From positions 27,487,501 through 27,551,500 of the forward strand of contig JAYKKT010000090.1 of the NCBI GenBank assembly GCA_036023115.1: DNA of 64,000 nt, read 5' to 3'. The position numbers and the translations under genes were made by a program. This document shows, piece after piece, positions 53,885 through 64,000 of this stretch (within the stretch, counting starts at the first letter, position 1; each line of letters starts with the position of its first letter). Below the pieces are notes generated by a model. That model was not told the DNA's origin. It worked only from the letters and a program-made list of their open reading frames with translations, and did not search any database. Source of the DNA: Brasenia schreberi. Lineage: Eukaryota > Streptophyta > Magnoliopsida > Nymphaeales > Cabombaceae.

Positions 53885-55280
53885 ATTATATTCATGGATG
53901 CTACTCAAAAAAAATAGATGAGTAGCACAAATATAGGTAAGATTCAATTCTCATATATATATATATATATATATATAAAGAGCATTGTTATTATACGTAT
54001 GTCACTTAAACAATGAGCGAGCATGAGTGAATAATGATAATGGATAGGATCCAATTAGTGATATATATATATAAGATTTATCGACACTCATTCATTAAAG
54101 TGCTTCGCTCTAGTCAAATTTTCATGAGGATCAATGGCGCACCTATCAAATCAAGCCCTTTTTTGACACTAGTTAAAGTTAGCATTTACCACCTCTCTAC
54201 GATGTTAGTTGATAGAAGAAAGTTCTAGTGCTATTAATGTTTCGTAGTCAACATCTATCTTGAGTGCGCACTGGGAACTCTATCATCCAAGAATATCTTT
54301 TCGTGATGCGTGATGTATAATATATCTGCTCTCAACCAATCCTCTACTTAGGTTTTTCTGTTAGAAGTGCATGCAGGTCTGGGTTTTATTGCAATTTGCA
54401 AATCGCTGCATCACAAATCGGCTATCTAAGGAAGAAGAGTACTCTTTAAGATTTTATATTCAAGTGACCATCCTTTAATGTGTTTGGTTCGTGGTTTCAT
54501 GCTTTTGATACTAGAAGTATAGGCTTAGACTCACATGAACTCGTAATAATGATTTGAGTGAAACTGATACTTGGGTTTTTGTGCAAGGTGAGATAACATA
54601 TAAAAGAAGGATATAGCTTGAGTTTTTGTGACTCATCTCCTGTACATATAAATGTTTTTTACTCAATTTGAGTCTATATAATCATAGTTTCATATACGTT
54701 TGGTAAAATGAAATTTGGAACAATGAGTACAAAATCTAAGTCTAGACCTCCTCGAACTTTGCATCAAACACACCCTACACCTACTTCAAACATAACGTCT
54801 GAATTTAACGATTTTTACACGTTTTTGTGTATGGGAAGGCTGTTTACCTTGCCTGATGAGGTTCTTGTGAGAATGTAATGTTTCACATATATGAGACGAA
54901 ACCAAGCTGCTTTCTAAAGTTAAGAATGTACATTTCACATACACTTTTCCATTAAAAGCTTCAAATTTTTTAATTAAAGCCTAAATATTTTTTTTAGTTT
55001 TTGAAGAAACTTTCTTGTAATATTGAAAGCTAATTATATTACACAGCTGGACATGTACATAAGATTCAATACACTTAACTAAACAATAATGTCTGAGTGA
55101 GCCAAACTAAACACGCATTTCATATACTTAACCAAACTAGCTTATATGAGCTAAGGTGAACTGGATGCACATTGTTCATATTCAGCTCATAAAAGCTTCA
55201 CAAGCCAGCTGATGTTTAGTTCTTATATTTTAAGCTAAACATGACCGGGCTCATACATGCTGAACCGTGAGTTGCTGTGT
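53885..55280. other. Intergenic, no gene seen
   Basis: AT-rich with short TA runs (53955-53978, 54061-54072). No coding or mobile element is recognised. Confidence 0.5.
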
Positions 55281-55284
55281 TCGT

Positions 55285-55445
55285 TTCCCGGCCCCAGCAT
55301 CAAGAAAGCCTTTTTTGTTTTTACAAGAGAAGGCCAAAGCCAAACACCCATACCCACACATGCACCCTCTGGGAGTCGAACTCCCCACCACCAGCAGTTG
55401 GCGCTAGAACGCCCTGCCGTTGAGCTAACGCTTAGGTGCGGACGA
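55285..55445 (-). mobile_element. tRNA-derived SINE (second family)
   Basis: The minus strand starts near GCACCTAAGCGTTAGCTCAA, with an A-box region (TAGCTCAACGGCAGGGCG) and B box (GGAGTTCGACTCCC), followed by a T/G-rich body and an A-rich end (TTGTAAAAACAAAAAAGG). Confidence 0.7.
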
Positions 55446-56494
55446 AAGTCTTTGATGTACACTTTGAAAGGTGGCCATTAAATGTAAAGATGGTCCGTCA
55501 GATTTTACGTAGTGACGCTTAAGGTGGCAATTCTTGGTGTAGCACTAGGTTTAGGCCGTAGGGTCGGATCTCTCTATCCATTAGAAGCAACGTTACGAAG
55601 GTTGGGTTGGGTTATGTCTGGTATAGACACATCTGGACCCGACCCAATGATATGTATTCGGACACGGCCCTAGTAGCAGCCGATTGTGTTGACCTGAACC
55701 CAATTAGAACAAAGTTTCAGTTTTGAAAAGATGATCAGAACCTAGTTAGCTGAGGGGTCAATAGAGGAACCTAATTTTTAAATAATTTTCCCCAGCTTTC
55801 TTTTCCTTTGATTGATCATAATAGAGTTCTTAGAGGTGTTCTTCCGTTATTGGCTTGAAAACATTCTTCAGATTAGGTTTTAACCTTAATGAACACCAGT
55901 TCTCATTTGACTTTTACAAGTAAAAGGTTCACGTCGAGATCATCTACCTCAAAGCTCAACTCGATTCAACAAGAAGGAAGGATGGACGGTGTCTCATGTT
56001 AATCAGATGAGACTGAATAAGGTCTCTTCAAATCGTGCAGCTCCACCCTCGTGCTTTATGTATAGACAAATTTGATTACAAGAACATGTTGAGACATTAG
56101 GAGGCCCACCTTGGTTGGTATAAGCTGGAGAAATGGTCTTGAGCGGCTCGAACCTGGGGCAACCATCCTAACTTTAGCTAGGATCATTGCCCTAAGGTGT
56201 TTGATTACGAGAACAAGACAATGAAACGGAAACATCTGTCATTTGTGATTCATAGACAAGTACGATACATGAGGTCAGAACGTCACTGGAAGTAGTGTAT
56301 AGCACACCATAAGAGTAACATAATGACTAAGACAAGATTAAGATGATGAACATCAGCTGGCCCTGCCGATGATACAGGAGAACTTGATGTCGCGCTTTCA
56401 CATGACAGGCATACAAAGCATGCGTACCCGACACCTGAAAATTATTTATGCTCTCCGTCAACTTTCCAAAATAACCGGAATGCTGTAGAGATGA
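55446..56494. other. Intergenic, 3' flank of the SDE2-like gene
   Basis: A possible SINE fragment lies at 56105-56200 (B-box-like GGCTCGAACCTGG). The region next to 56495 is the likely 3' UTR of the minus-strand gene. Nothing else is supported. Confidence 0.4.
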
Positions 56495-57383
56495 TCATTT
56501 GGTTTTGGCAAGATGCTTCTTAGGAATCATGTGTATAGGCATTGTTTTGAGCATGAACAGCCTCTCAGCACGCTGCTCCAGAGTGCCCCCACACTTCAAT
56601 CCTCTTGCTTGCAACTCGATTTTCAACCTCTCCAAGCCAAGAACCTACAGCAAAAGAAAAAAGAAGAGAGTTCAGAACAAAGTTGAGTTTACGATAGCAG
56701 AAGCCTTGCCGGAAGTCCTGGATTGAATAGAAAGTGACTTATCAACCAACTCGACGTTATTGAGGAAAGAAGCGCAAAACTATCCACAAAGACAATGAAC
56801 GTAGTAAAGTCACAAATTGCATAGTTGCCAATTGCAGGAAGAACCTACCTCCATGTCTTTTGACGTCTGAAAATCATCAAAATTGAGCACTCCATCATCA
56901 TCAGAACCTGAACTCCCCCCAACAGCAACTTCCTCCAATGCACTCTCCATCTTCAATGCTTCAGGTGCACATTCGAGTCCAACGTCAACATGATTGAGGG
57001 TACATGAAGCAGTCGCAGACTTTTCCTCTCTAGAAGTTTCAACAATTCCACTAGCTCCTTGTTCGCTTGTCACCACCATCACAGAGTCTTGCTCAATAGA
57101 ATCAACAGAGGCAATGGACCTATTCACTATCGCATCGTTATGACCAGACCAGTCTCTACCATTTTGCTGTGAATCGCATTCAGAAGAAGTGCCATTGTTT
57201 TGTGGACTACTGGAACCACTTGCACCCTCCGTTCCTAATCCAGAAGATGCAGACACAGAACTGGGGCTTCCATGGCCATCTTGCTCACAAGATTCAGATT
57301 GATCAGATTTCCCTTCATCAACAATGACGGACTTTTCATCGTCATCATTGTCATCACCATCCTCATCCTCTTCTTCTAGGATC
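56495..57383 (-). CDS. SDE2-like SAP-domain protein, last two exons
   Basis: Minus-strand exons 57383-56849 and 56644-56495 (stop TGA 56495-56497), joined ...SKDME then VLGLERLKIE. The first is acidic and Ser-rich (EEEDEDGDDNDDDEK, VLNFDDFQTS). The second is a SAP-type helix-turn-helix: LGLERLKIELQARGLKCGGT, LEQRAERLFMLK, ending in a Lys-rich tail. This tail plus acidic linker matches plant homologues of SDE2, a ubiquitin-fold protein processed at a GG site and acting in splicing and genome maintenance. The ubiquitin-like and SDE2 N-terminal exons were not found upstream in the window; they may lie beyond a long intron or outside. The acceptor at 57384-57385 and the donor at 56847-56848 are good. 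Confidence 0.75.
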
Positions 57384-58938
57384 CTGTGGATTCCAAACAC
57401 CCGCATGAATGCAAAGGACCAAGATTGAATCCAAAAGACTTGCCACCACAACTACCAATGAACTCTAGAGATTACCATCTAATGCGCAATTTTATCAAGC
57501 AAATACCAAGAAAAGATGCAGAAAAGAACATATCAAGAAATCTTCGGCATCATAAGAATTATTGACCTAGGCTAAGTTCAACTGCTAATAATGGTTAACT
57601 ATGGAAGTTTGAAATCTAGATATTTCAAAACCTAAAAAGCTGGACAGGATTGTAATCTTGTGCCAAAGAAAGACCAACTACTGTATCAACAATATGAATT
57701 CCAAACAAATAAAAGCTTCCGACACAAATAATACAGAGAGAGAGGGATATTTTAGAAGCTGTTGTTTAAAGTTTAATATGCATTCAGTTGGAGTGCATTT
57801 TTCTTAACAATCCTTCCTGAAACAGTAAATATCAGATGGAACCCGCTTTTATCTCCAGCAGTGACAAGAACAAAAAATTCCAGAAGACGGAGAATGAAAA
57901 ATTAGCAGCCACTCCATCTAGCAAATTGAACTACAAGCTGTCTGGTAAAGCATTCTACACCAGAAACATAGTATCCAGAACTTGAAACACAAATCCAACA
58001 TGCTTGATGCCTTGAAATATGAAAGAGAATTGAATATAAACCAGTGACCCAGAAGTAGATCTCTGAGTGAAAATATCAGTCACATGATGCACATTATATG
58101 TCTGTTATGTAATCTGTATTTTCTTGTCACCAAGGTGCATTTTAGCGGATTAGGGGATACATCGAGCAATTTCCAAATGATTACAATTGATATCATGAAT
58201 CTTTATCTATGCAGTTGTTGAAATATAAATAGATACAAAAGTAACTAGCAAAATACATGTAACCCAGAAACAATAGGACAAGAAAGGCTAAAACAATAAC
58301 ATGTACAATACAATAAGACTGAAGTCTAAAACATGTTGACAATGTGAAGAACAAGTATAAGTGACATACATGAAGACATAAAAAATGCAAAACAACTAAG
58401 TCAAGAATATGTTCTTAGAATATCATGCACACCAAACAAGAATATTTTCTTAAAGTCTAATGCATAATAAAGAAGCATATGATAACCCAAGAACACGTCA
58501 TATGAATGTAAGCTATTCTGCAATATCCATTAAACTATCCAGAAAAGGGCCAGCAAAGCAACAAAAGAAAGAAGAAATAATGAGAAAAGAGAGATGAAGC
58601 AGAGGGATTGAGACAAAGTAAGAAAATAGTTTCAAAATTTGTAAAGATTATAGCACCTTCAACAGATGATTAGATCTAAAAAGCTGGGCCAGCTTAACTC
58701 TCACAAGATAGCAACTGCAGGAAGCTAAGGACACTTAACACACTTAGATGGATGCTTAATAAAGCTATATATATAAACAGGAGCAATCATTATCATAAGT
58801 GTATACAATGTTATCCATATATGAAACCACTGCGTTTAAATTCCATAGGTAATGAGGGTTCATCCCCACATATCCAGTCAGACTCCTAGATAAACGAGGA
58901 TTGCCTTGAAGCCAGCAGACATCATAAAAACCTTCTCC
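57384..58938. other. Probable intron of the SDE2-like gene
   Basis: AT-rich, without recognisable exon or mobile element. Confidence 0.4.
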
Positions 58939-59062
58939 TTGCAATCTGTAGTTCTTTAGACTGCTAGTGCACCAGAACCCATCAAAATTCTGAAGTTGAG
59001 CATGCTTAGGTGATAGCACTAGGAGAACTGGACCTACCAAAAACACCTCGGGTAGCATCTGG
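58939..59062 (+). repeat. 5S rRNA-derived sequence
   Basis: GTGCACCAGAACCCATCAAA, then TCTGAAGTTGAGCATGCTTA and GGTGATAGCACTAGG follow plant 5S rRNA (ATGCACCGGATCCCATCAGA, CCGAAGTTAAGCGTGCTTGG, GCGAGAGTAGTACTAGG) with many substitutions. The internal promoter region (box A, intermediate element, part of box C) is recognisable. It is a single copy outside any 5S array, so more likely a 5S-derived retroelement (SINE3-type or a Cassandra LTR) than a functional gene. Confidence 0.72.
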
Positions 59063-59892
59063 TAGCTAGACCCTTTTGGTCGGTTCAACCAGGACCTACC
59101 TGTCTGTGGTTTAAACTTTAAAGTCTAGAGATTCACTGGGTTAACCAAGTGGACCCAGTTAACCTAGTCATTGGTGAGCAAATTTTTGAACAAAAGATTG
59201 AAAAAGAATTGCCAAAACAATCTCGAGCATTGTGATACAAATACTTTGAACCTCTAGGGATACCCCAGAAAGTGCTGGCAAAAAAGAAACTTAAACCTCT
59301 AGGTGTATCCTGTGGCTTTCCCTAAAACTGCAAGTTCCTAGAATGGTGAAACTACAGGAGCACTTGGTAAATGTGGTTGTGGACATTGTTTGCAAAGGAC
59401 AAACCTGGCACACATTTACATAACTATAAATTATAAAAGCTACAGGAAAACATTCTCACACTTGTTAATCAAACTCATTCTTGCGTTTTTGCAGCTCATA
59501 CAAGCAACATCTTCAGAAATTTGACACAAAAGAGTGCTCAGTGTACAGAATTGTGGCACCACATGCTCCCCATCAACTAGTCCCATAAAACAGATAGCAT
59601 TAACGTCTGGTCAGGGCCCTTATTTGTGAAGATTAGTACTCAGATGAATCTTGAGATACAAACATTGGAAAATACATTATGCAGTAGTCAACATAAAGGA
59701 TAATATGGCCTAATAAAGCATAGCTCATCATAATATATCATACAATAGAATAGGTCTCTAGATATCCCCCACTGATCATTTCCATATATAAAAAATAAGT
59801 ACAAAAATTATTAAAAAAACCACAACACAAAAATAATATATTTAAAATATATGGAACAATATGACTATACATATGAAGAAAGTGACAAAAGT
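59063..59892. other. Intergenic or intronic, no gene seen
   Basis: AT-rich, without recognisable coding or mobile sequence. Confidence 0.4.
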
Positions 59893-60360
59893 ATTGTTAG
59901 GTGTATCCAAGGGAGGCGTACCAATATAAAAGGAAACTTAGTGGTAGAGTGAAGTGGTGCAAGATAAAATTAAGGTAAAGAAGACATGTTACAAATTGCA
60001 TTATGCTAAGAACTAGTAAAACTTAGAAAGCAAAGAAAGCAACAACCAAAATTTGGAAGGATTTATATAAAATGCTCAACTTAAAAGAAAGTGAAAGAGA
60101 TATTTTTAGGATAGCTAAGGCTAAAGATAAGAAAAATAAATCTTACTTTTTGTTAAATGCACCAAAGATGGGGATGAGAAGATTCTAGTGGCAAATGATA
60201 ATATAAAAAATAAACATGTTAGTATTAGTTTGAGAGTAAACCAAATAAGAAAAGTATATAAACCGTAATTTTTACCGACGTATTCAAAAGAATGAAGTCA
60301 AAGAAGGTGTTAAACATACGAAGGTTGGTAAATCTTTAAAACCATATAATATTCCTATAA
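59893..60360 (+). mobile_element. RTE fragment, segment before RT, sense
   Basis: It matches, on the plus strand, the copy 1 segment at about 21010-20465 (GTATCCAAGGGAGG..., AAAGATAAGAAAAATAAATC, ending CCATATAATATTCCTATA, i.e. DNIPI). It stops abruptly where the minus-strand fragment's tail begins. Confidence 0.85.
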
Positions 60361-61692
60361 CAAACAAACAACAACAACAACTAAGCCTTTTCCGATACTA
60401 GACGGGGTGGGCTACGTGGATTCTTTGTTTCCACAGAGCCCTATCATGTGTCATGTTAGCAGTTAACTTACAATAAGCTAGATCATTCTTTATTATTTCT
60501 TTCCAACACTTTTGTGGTCGTCCTTTAGCTCTTTTAATACTTTCAAAATCTAGTTTTTCATCCCTTCTTATAGGTTCTTCTTTTGATCTTCTTTCTATAT
60601 GTCCAAACTACCTTAAACAATATTATCTCATTTTATCCTCTATTAGTGCTACACATAATTTATTTCTAATAACCTCATTATATATATATATATATATATA
60701 GTCTTTTCTTGTATGACCACTCATCCATCTCAACATCTTCATTTCTGTCACTGACATCTTTTGTACATGTTGATGATTAATTGTCCAACACTCAGAACCA
60801 TAAAACATGACAAGTCTAATTGTTGCTCTATAATACTTATCTTTTAACTTTAATGGTATCTTCTTATCACAAAGAATACTTGATGCTCCTCTCCATTTTA
60901 ACCAATCAACATTAATTCTATGCGTAACATCTCTATAAATTCTTTCATCACACTGAAAAATTAACCCTAGGTATTTAAAACTTTCTTTTTGAGGGATGCA
61001 ATGTGTGCCAATTTTAATTTCTATGTCCTCTGAAGTAACCAAATGATCAAACGTAAATTCCATATATTTTGTCTTTGTTCTAAGTCAAAAGCCTTTACTT
61101 TCTAATGTTTCTCAACACAATTTCAATTTTCTATTAACTTTTTCCTTAGAATCCTCCACTGACACAATGTCATCTGCAAATAACATACACCAAGGTACTT
61201 CATCTTGAATATGTTTTGTTAACTCATCAATCACCATTATAAATAAGTATGGACTTAAAGTTGATCTTTGATGTAACCCAATATTAACTTCAAAGAAAAT
61301 TGTCATTCCTTCACGAGTCCTCACACATGTTTTTGCACCATCATACGTCTCTTATAAGGTTTATGTATGTCAATGGAATACTTATTTTTTTCTAGGTTCT
61401 CCAAAGAGCTTCCTTCAGTACCCTATCACAAACTTTTTCTAAATCAATAAATATCATGTGAAGGTCTTTCTTCGTTGCTCTAAAATGTTTCATAAGACGT
61501 CTCAAAAGGTGAATCGCTTTACTAGTAGATATGCATGGCATGAATCCAAATTGGTTCAGTGTTGTACTCGATACTTGTCTTAACTTACGTTCAATAATTC
61601 TTTCTCAAAATTTCATAGCATGGCTCATTAACTTGATACTCAGATAATTCGCACAATTCTGAATGTCTCCCTTGTTCTTATATATGGGTATA
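60361..61692 (-). mobile_element. RTE LINE fragment, RT to 3' end (copy 3)
   Basis: A (CAA)n tail is at the left, and homology to copy 1 (19043 to about 20350) ends at TATATGGGTATAA near 61692. Frames: 61112-61324 ([32 protein letters not shown]) and 60623-61063 (thumb and C-terminal part). A TA microsatellite has expanded inside the frame (encoding YIYIYIY, about 60680-60700). It keeps Glu where copies 1 and 2 share a TAG. Confidence 0.9.
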
Positions 61693-61699
61693 AACTATA

Positions 61700-61830
61700 T
61701 TATCAATAGCGCACTATAACGGACGTTATAGCGGGTGACCCTTAGCGAGCGACCTGCCATAGTCGCTATTGCGCCGCTAACAACGCTATAGCGGACCGAA
61801 CCGCTATAGCAGTCCAGTATATCACGATTA
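61700..61830. repeat. Palindrome-rich GCTATAGCG cluster
   Basis: Motifs such as AATAGCGC, GTTATAGCGGG, GTCGCTATTGCG, CGCTATAGCGG and CCGCTATAGCAG repeat in both orientations within 130 bp. This looks like the subterminal part of a DNA transposon, but no ends were identified. Confidence 0.5.
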
Positions 61831-61919
61831 GCGAACAGGAGTAATAATGTTGTTTTAGTTCGGGTCGATCCAAATGAAAAAATAAATACTCTCGCCTTCT
61901 CCCGCCCCGAGTAGCGATG

Positions 61920-62308
61920 CCACCATTCATGTCGAACGTCCTCTCAACATCTCACTCTCGCCCCTTAACACCAACCGGCCAACGCCCCCTCGTCAGGGCC
62001 AGTTATCCTCGTCGCTAGTATCCCCGGCAGCAAGGGGCGGAGGGACGAAAACTCCACGGACCCCTTGGACACCATTGTCCTTCCTGAGCCCCATCGACAC
62101 CCCCATAATGCCCGTCCTCATCAACATGAAGGGCTACCTTGAGGAAGTCGGACACCTAACAAAGCTAAACCCTTAGGATGCGTGGCTCCCCATCTCTGAA
62201 TCACGCAATGGCAATGCTCATTACTCTACTTTCCACAACCTCAATGTCGGCATTGGCTTCCATACCCTCCTTCTCCCCGTTGCCTTCGCCTTTCTCGGAT
62301 GGTGCTAA
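61920..62308 (+). pseudogene. LHT8-like amino acid transporter fragment
   Basis: Translation gives RTPWTPLSFLSPIDTP, NMKGYLEEVGHLTKLNP, a TAG stop (62174-62176), then DAWLPISESRNGNAHYSTFH, NLNVGIGFHTLLLPVAFAFL and GW before another stop (62306-62308). This is the N-terminal exon of LHT-type transporters (LHT8/AATL1 subgroup; normally ...LNPQDAWLP, so CAG became TAG). The rest of the transporter, about eleven membrane spans, is absent. It is visibly GC-rich compared with its surroundings. Confidence 0.85.
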
Positions 62309-62713
62309 TTCCCTCAATACCATTTTCTCTTTCATTTCTTCGAACCATGAATTACTGGCGACATCGTTTTGTCTTATGAACTTGTTGAAAACCAATCCAA
62401 CCTAGCTAGTACACCGATTAGATCTACTTGAAACTAAAGTACAATCGACTTCATGAACTTGGTCTTTCGTTTTTAGAACCATCATCATTCATGAAGTTTG
62501 TTTTCTATGTTTTGTCTATACTGTTCGAGAAAGCAGAGTGATTGGAAGGAAACAATAAAATACGATCTTCGCTTTTCCACGGTTAAATGACTGCCATGAC
62601 TGAAGATCGAGTTGAGTAGTCACTATTCATTATAGTTGATCTCAATTAAGAGTGAGGAAAAGGTTTGGTTTCAGCTTTGGCTTTGACTTTTAGAAAAATG
62701 GAGTTACACCCTA
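62309..62713. other. Intergenic, no gene seen
   Basis: No recognisable coding sequence downstream of the LHT8-like fragment. Confidence 0.5.
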
Positions 62714-63282
62714 ATGCATGGTAAACTAAAAGCATCAAGTTGGTTTTCATTTGTTACCAATCTGTTGAAAAATGGATTCTCGAAGTCCTCTCTATACTAC
62801 ATTCGAAGTGTGGCAGATTGGTACAAGCTTGTAGTTTTTCATAGTATTCGCTATGCTCATCTGGGAGGTGGGCTTTCGAATACCGGTGGTTTAGAACTAA
62901 AAATGGATACCTCTTATCTGGTAATGAATATGATAAATTGTTTTTTTATCATAAAGACGAGAAAGTTGGTGTTATTTCTATTACATCAGTTCCTCTTCAT
63001 CCTGCCAGTCCCATGTTGTTACTAATTGATTTGATAACATCCGTTCCTCTTCATCCTGGAAGTTCCCATTTTGTTGATCATGATTTTCTTTCCTTAAAGT
63101 GGAATCCGATGATGAGTGAGTGTTTAGTTCTTCGCAATCAAAATACTTGTAGGACGTGGGGAATTTTATCATGCACATTTCTGGCAATTTTACACATTGT
63201 GGTTGTTGGTGAGGTTGCACGATGTGATGCTGGGACGGAGATACAACAAATATGTGGAGCTAGCTCAAGCATCGTTAGGTGA
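62714..63282 (+). pseudogene. Unrecognised coding-like stretch, frame-shifted
   Basis: Two overlapping plus-strand frames (62714-63025 and 62938-63282) read as one interrupted protein: ...DWYKLVVFHSIRYAHLG, then EKVGVISITSVPLHPAS and ITSVPLHPGSSHFVDHDFLS, then a hydrophobic segment (TWGILSCTFLAILHIVVVGE). The phrase TSVPLHP occurs twice because of a ~55-bp tandem duplication (about 62985-63075). I do not recognise the family. It could be a membrane-anchored gene fragment or chance. Confidence 0.35.
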
Positions 63283-63624
63283 GCGAGATTTCTTCTCTTT
63301 GATCTTGTAAATCTTATTATTAGGTTGTGCTTCCCACAAAGTTAAAGGGAACAAATTACAGGGGAAAGGCTTGGTGTATATCTGTACATCATCATCTATG
63401 GTCTAACTAATGCACGCTTATGTGTGTACATGCACACATACTCACAACATGTTTGGCTTCTTAGTCATTTTTGAGTAGCTTTATGCTTCCAAACTGTTTC
63501 TCAAAGATTTTATTCCTTTCTATTCCAATACATGATGAAATGAAGATATTTTTGACACATAAAAACAAAATAGGCTTCTTTAGAAGTTAAAACTTAAAAA
63601 TAGAATTTGTTTATTTAGTTTGAT

Positions 63625-63715
63625 TCACATTTATCTAGTATGGGAAAAGGCCAAGTTGTTGTTGTTGTTTGTAGTTTGATTCACATTCACATTTATCTAG
63701 TATGGGATAGGCTTC
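63625..63715 (+). mobile_element. RTE 3' tails, two tandem remnants
   Basis: CATTTATCTAGTATGGGAAAAGGCC followed by AAGTTGTTGTTGTTG, then a second TTTATCTAGTATGGGATAGGC. Both match the LINE 3' terminus in sense orientation. Confidence 0.65.
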
Positions 63716-64000
63716 TTTGATCTTGTTTATTTGTTTATTCCCCGGATCACTACTTGCTTGGATTTTTTTATTATGATGAGAGAAGGTGGTGTGTGACAAG
63801 TAGTGGAATCCGTATGCGATGCATGCTCCAAACCATTTAAGAAAGCCGAGAAAACACATACCTCTTTTTCCTTTCCACTGGTGCTTGCGTGGTTGGGGAA
63901 GGGCTCTTTAAGAACGACTTGGGCAAACTCCGGTTCCTCGGTGACCCCCTGCTCTATCAAGTCCTCAATTTTATTTAAAAGAGAGTAACATTTATTTGTA
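63716..64000. other. Right edge of window, no gene assigned
   Basis: A minus-strand frame (63727-63960, IEQGVTEEPEFAQVVLKEPF) has no recognised similarity. Confidence 0.4.

Noticed and set aside
58765..59088. A 107-codon minus-strand frame
   Set aside because: It overlaps the 5S-like sequence in antisense, so its conserved-looking peptide is a translation of repeat DNA.

Overview
The window is nuclear DNA of a flowering plant. It is AT-rich, its genes have many GT-AG introns, plant-only families occur (PYL/RCAR receptor, SWEET transporter, LHT-type transporter fragment), and plant Copia, RTE, hAT, CACTA and tRNA-SINE elements are abundant. The species cannot be named from the sequence.

Layout. 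0.5-1.0 kb: a hAT-type MITE. 1.37-12.1 kb (+): a six-exon ERI1-like 3'-5' exoribonuclease gene. Its first intron holds a complete 5.1 kb Copia element with LTRs, target-site duplication, primer-binding site and polypurine tract; its third exon holds an in-frame LINE tail insertion; two exons have each lost one base. 13.9-16.5 kb (-): an intact three-exon PYL8/9-type abscisic acid receptor. 19.0-22.2 kb (-): a full-length RTE LINE with a 15-bp TSD. 24.3-27.0 kb (-): a four-exon single-pass membrane protein. 29.1-36.8 kb (+): a 5'-truncated, much-disabled AAA-ATPase gene of the ATAD2/Yta7-like type, whose last codons are cut off by a DNA transposon. 36.95-37.45 kb: a long inverted repeat. 37.7-40.9 kb (-): a second RTE copy. 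44.5-47.3 kb (-): an intact clade II-like SWEET sugar transporter with a FAS1-domain reading frame inside its largest intron. 50.1-50.6 kb: a Copia remnant between CA/TA microsatellites. 51.6-53.9 kb: a CACTA-like non-autonomous transposon. 56.5-57.4 kb (-): the last two exons of an SDE2-like SAP-domain protein. 58.9 kb: a 5S rRNA-like sequence. 59.9-61.7 kb: a rearranged RTE. 61.9-62.3 kb: a broken fragment of an LHT8-like amino acid transporter gene.

The genes do not form an operon or an obvious pathway. The ABA receptor, SWEET and membrane-protein genes are intact. The ERI1-like and AAA genes are damaged. No new defence, CRISPR-like or other undescribed multi-gene system was seen. The unusual content lies in the mobile elements: an internally deleted RTE derivative, two RTE copies sharing four premature stops, an in-frame LINE insertion in a nuclease exon, a nested FAS1 frame and a long hairpin-forming repeat.
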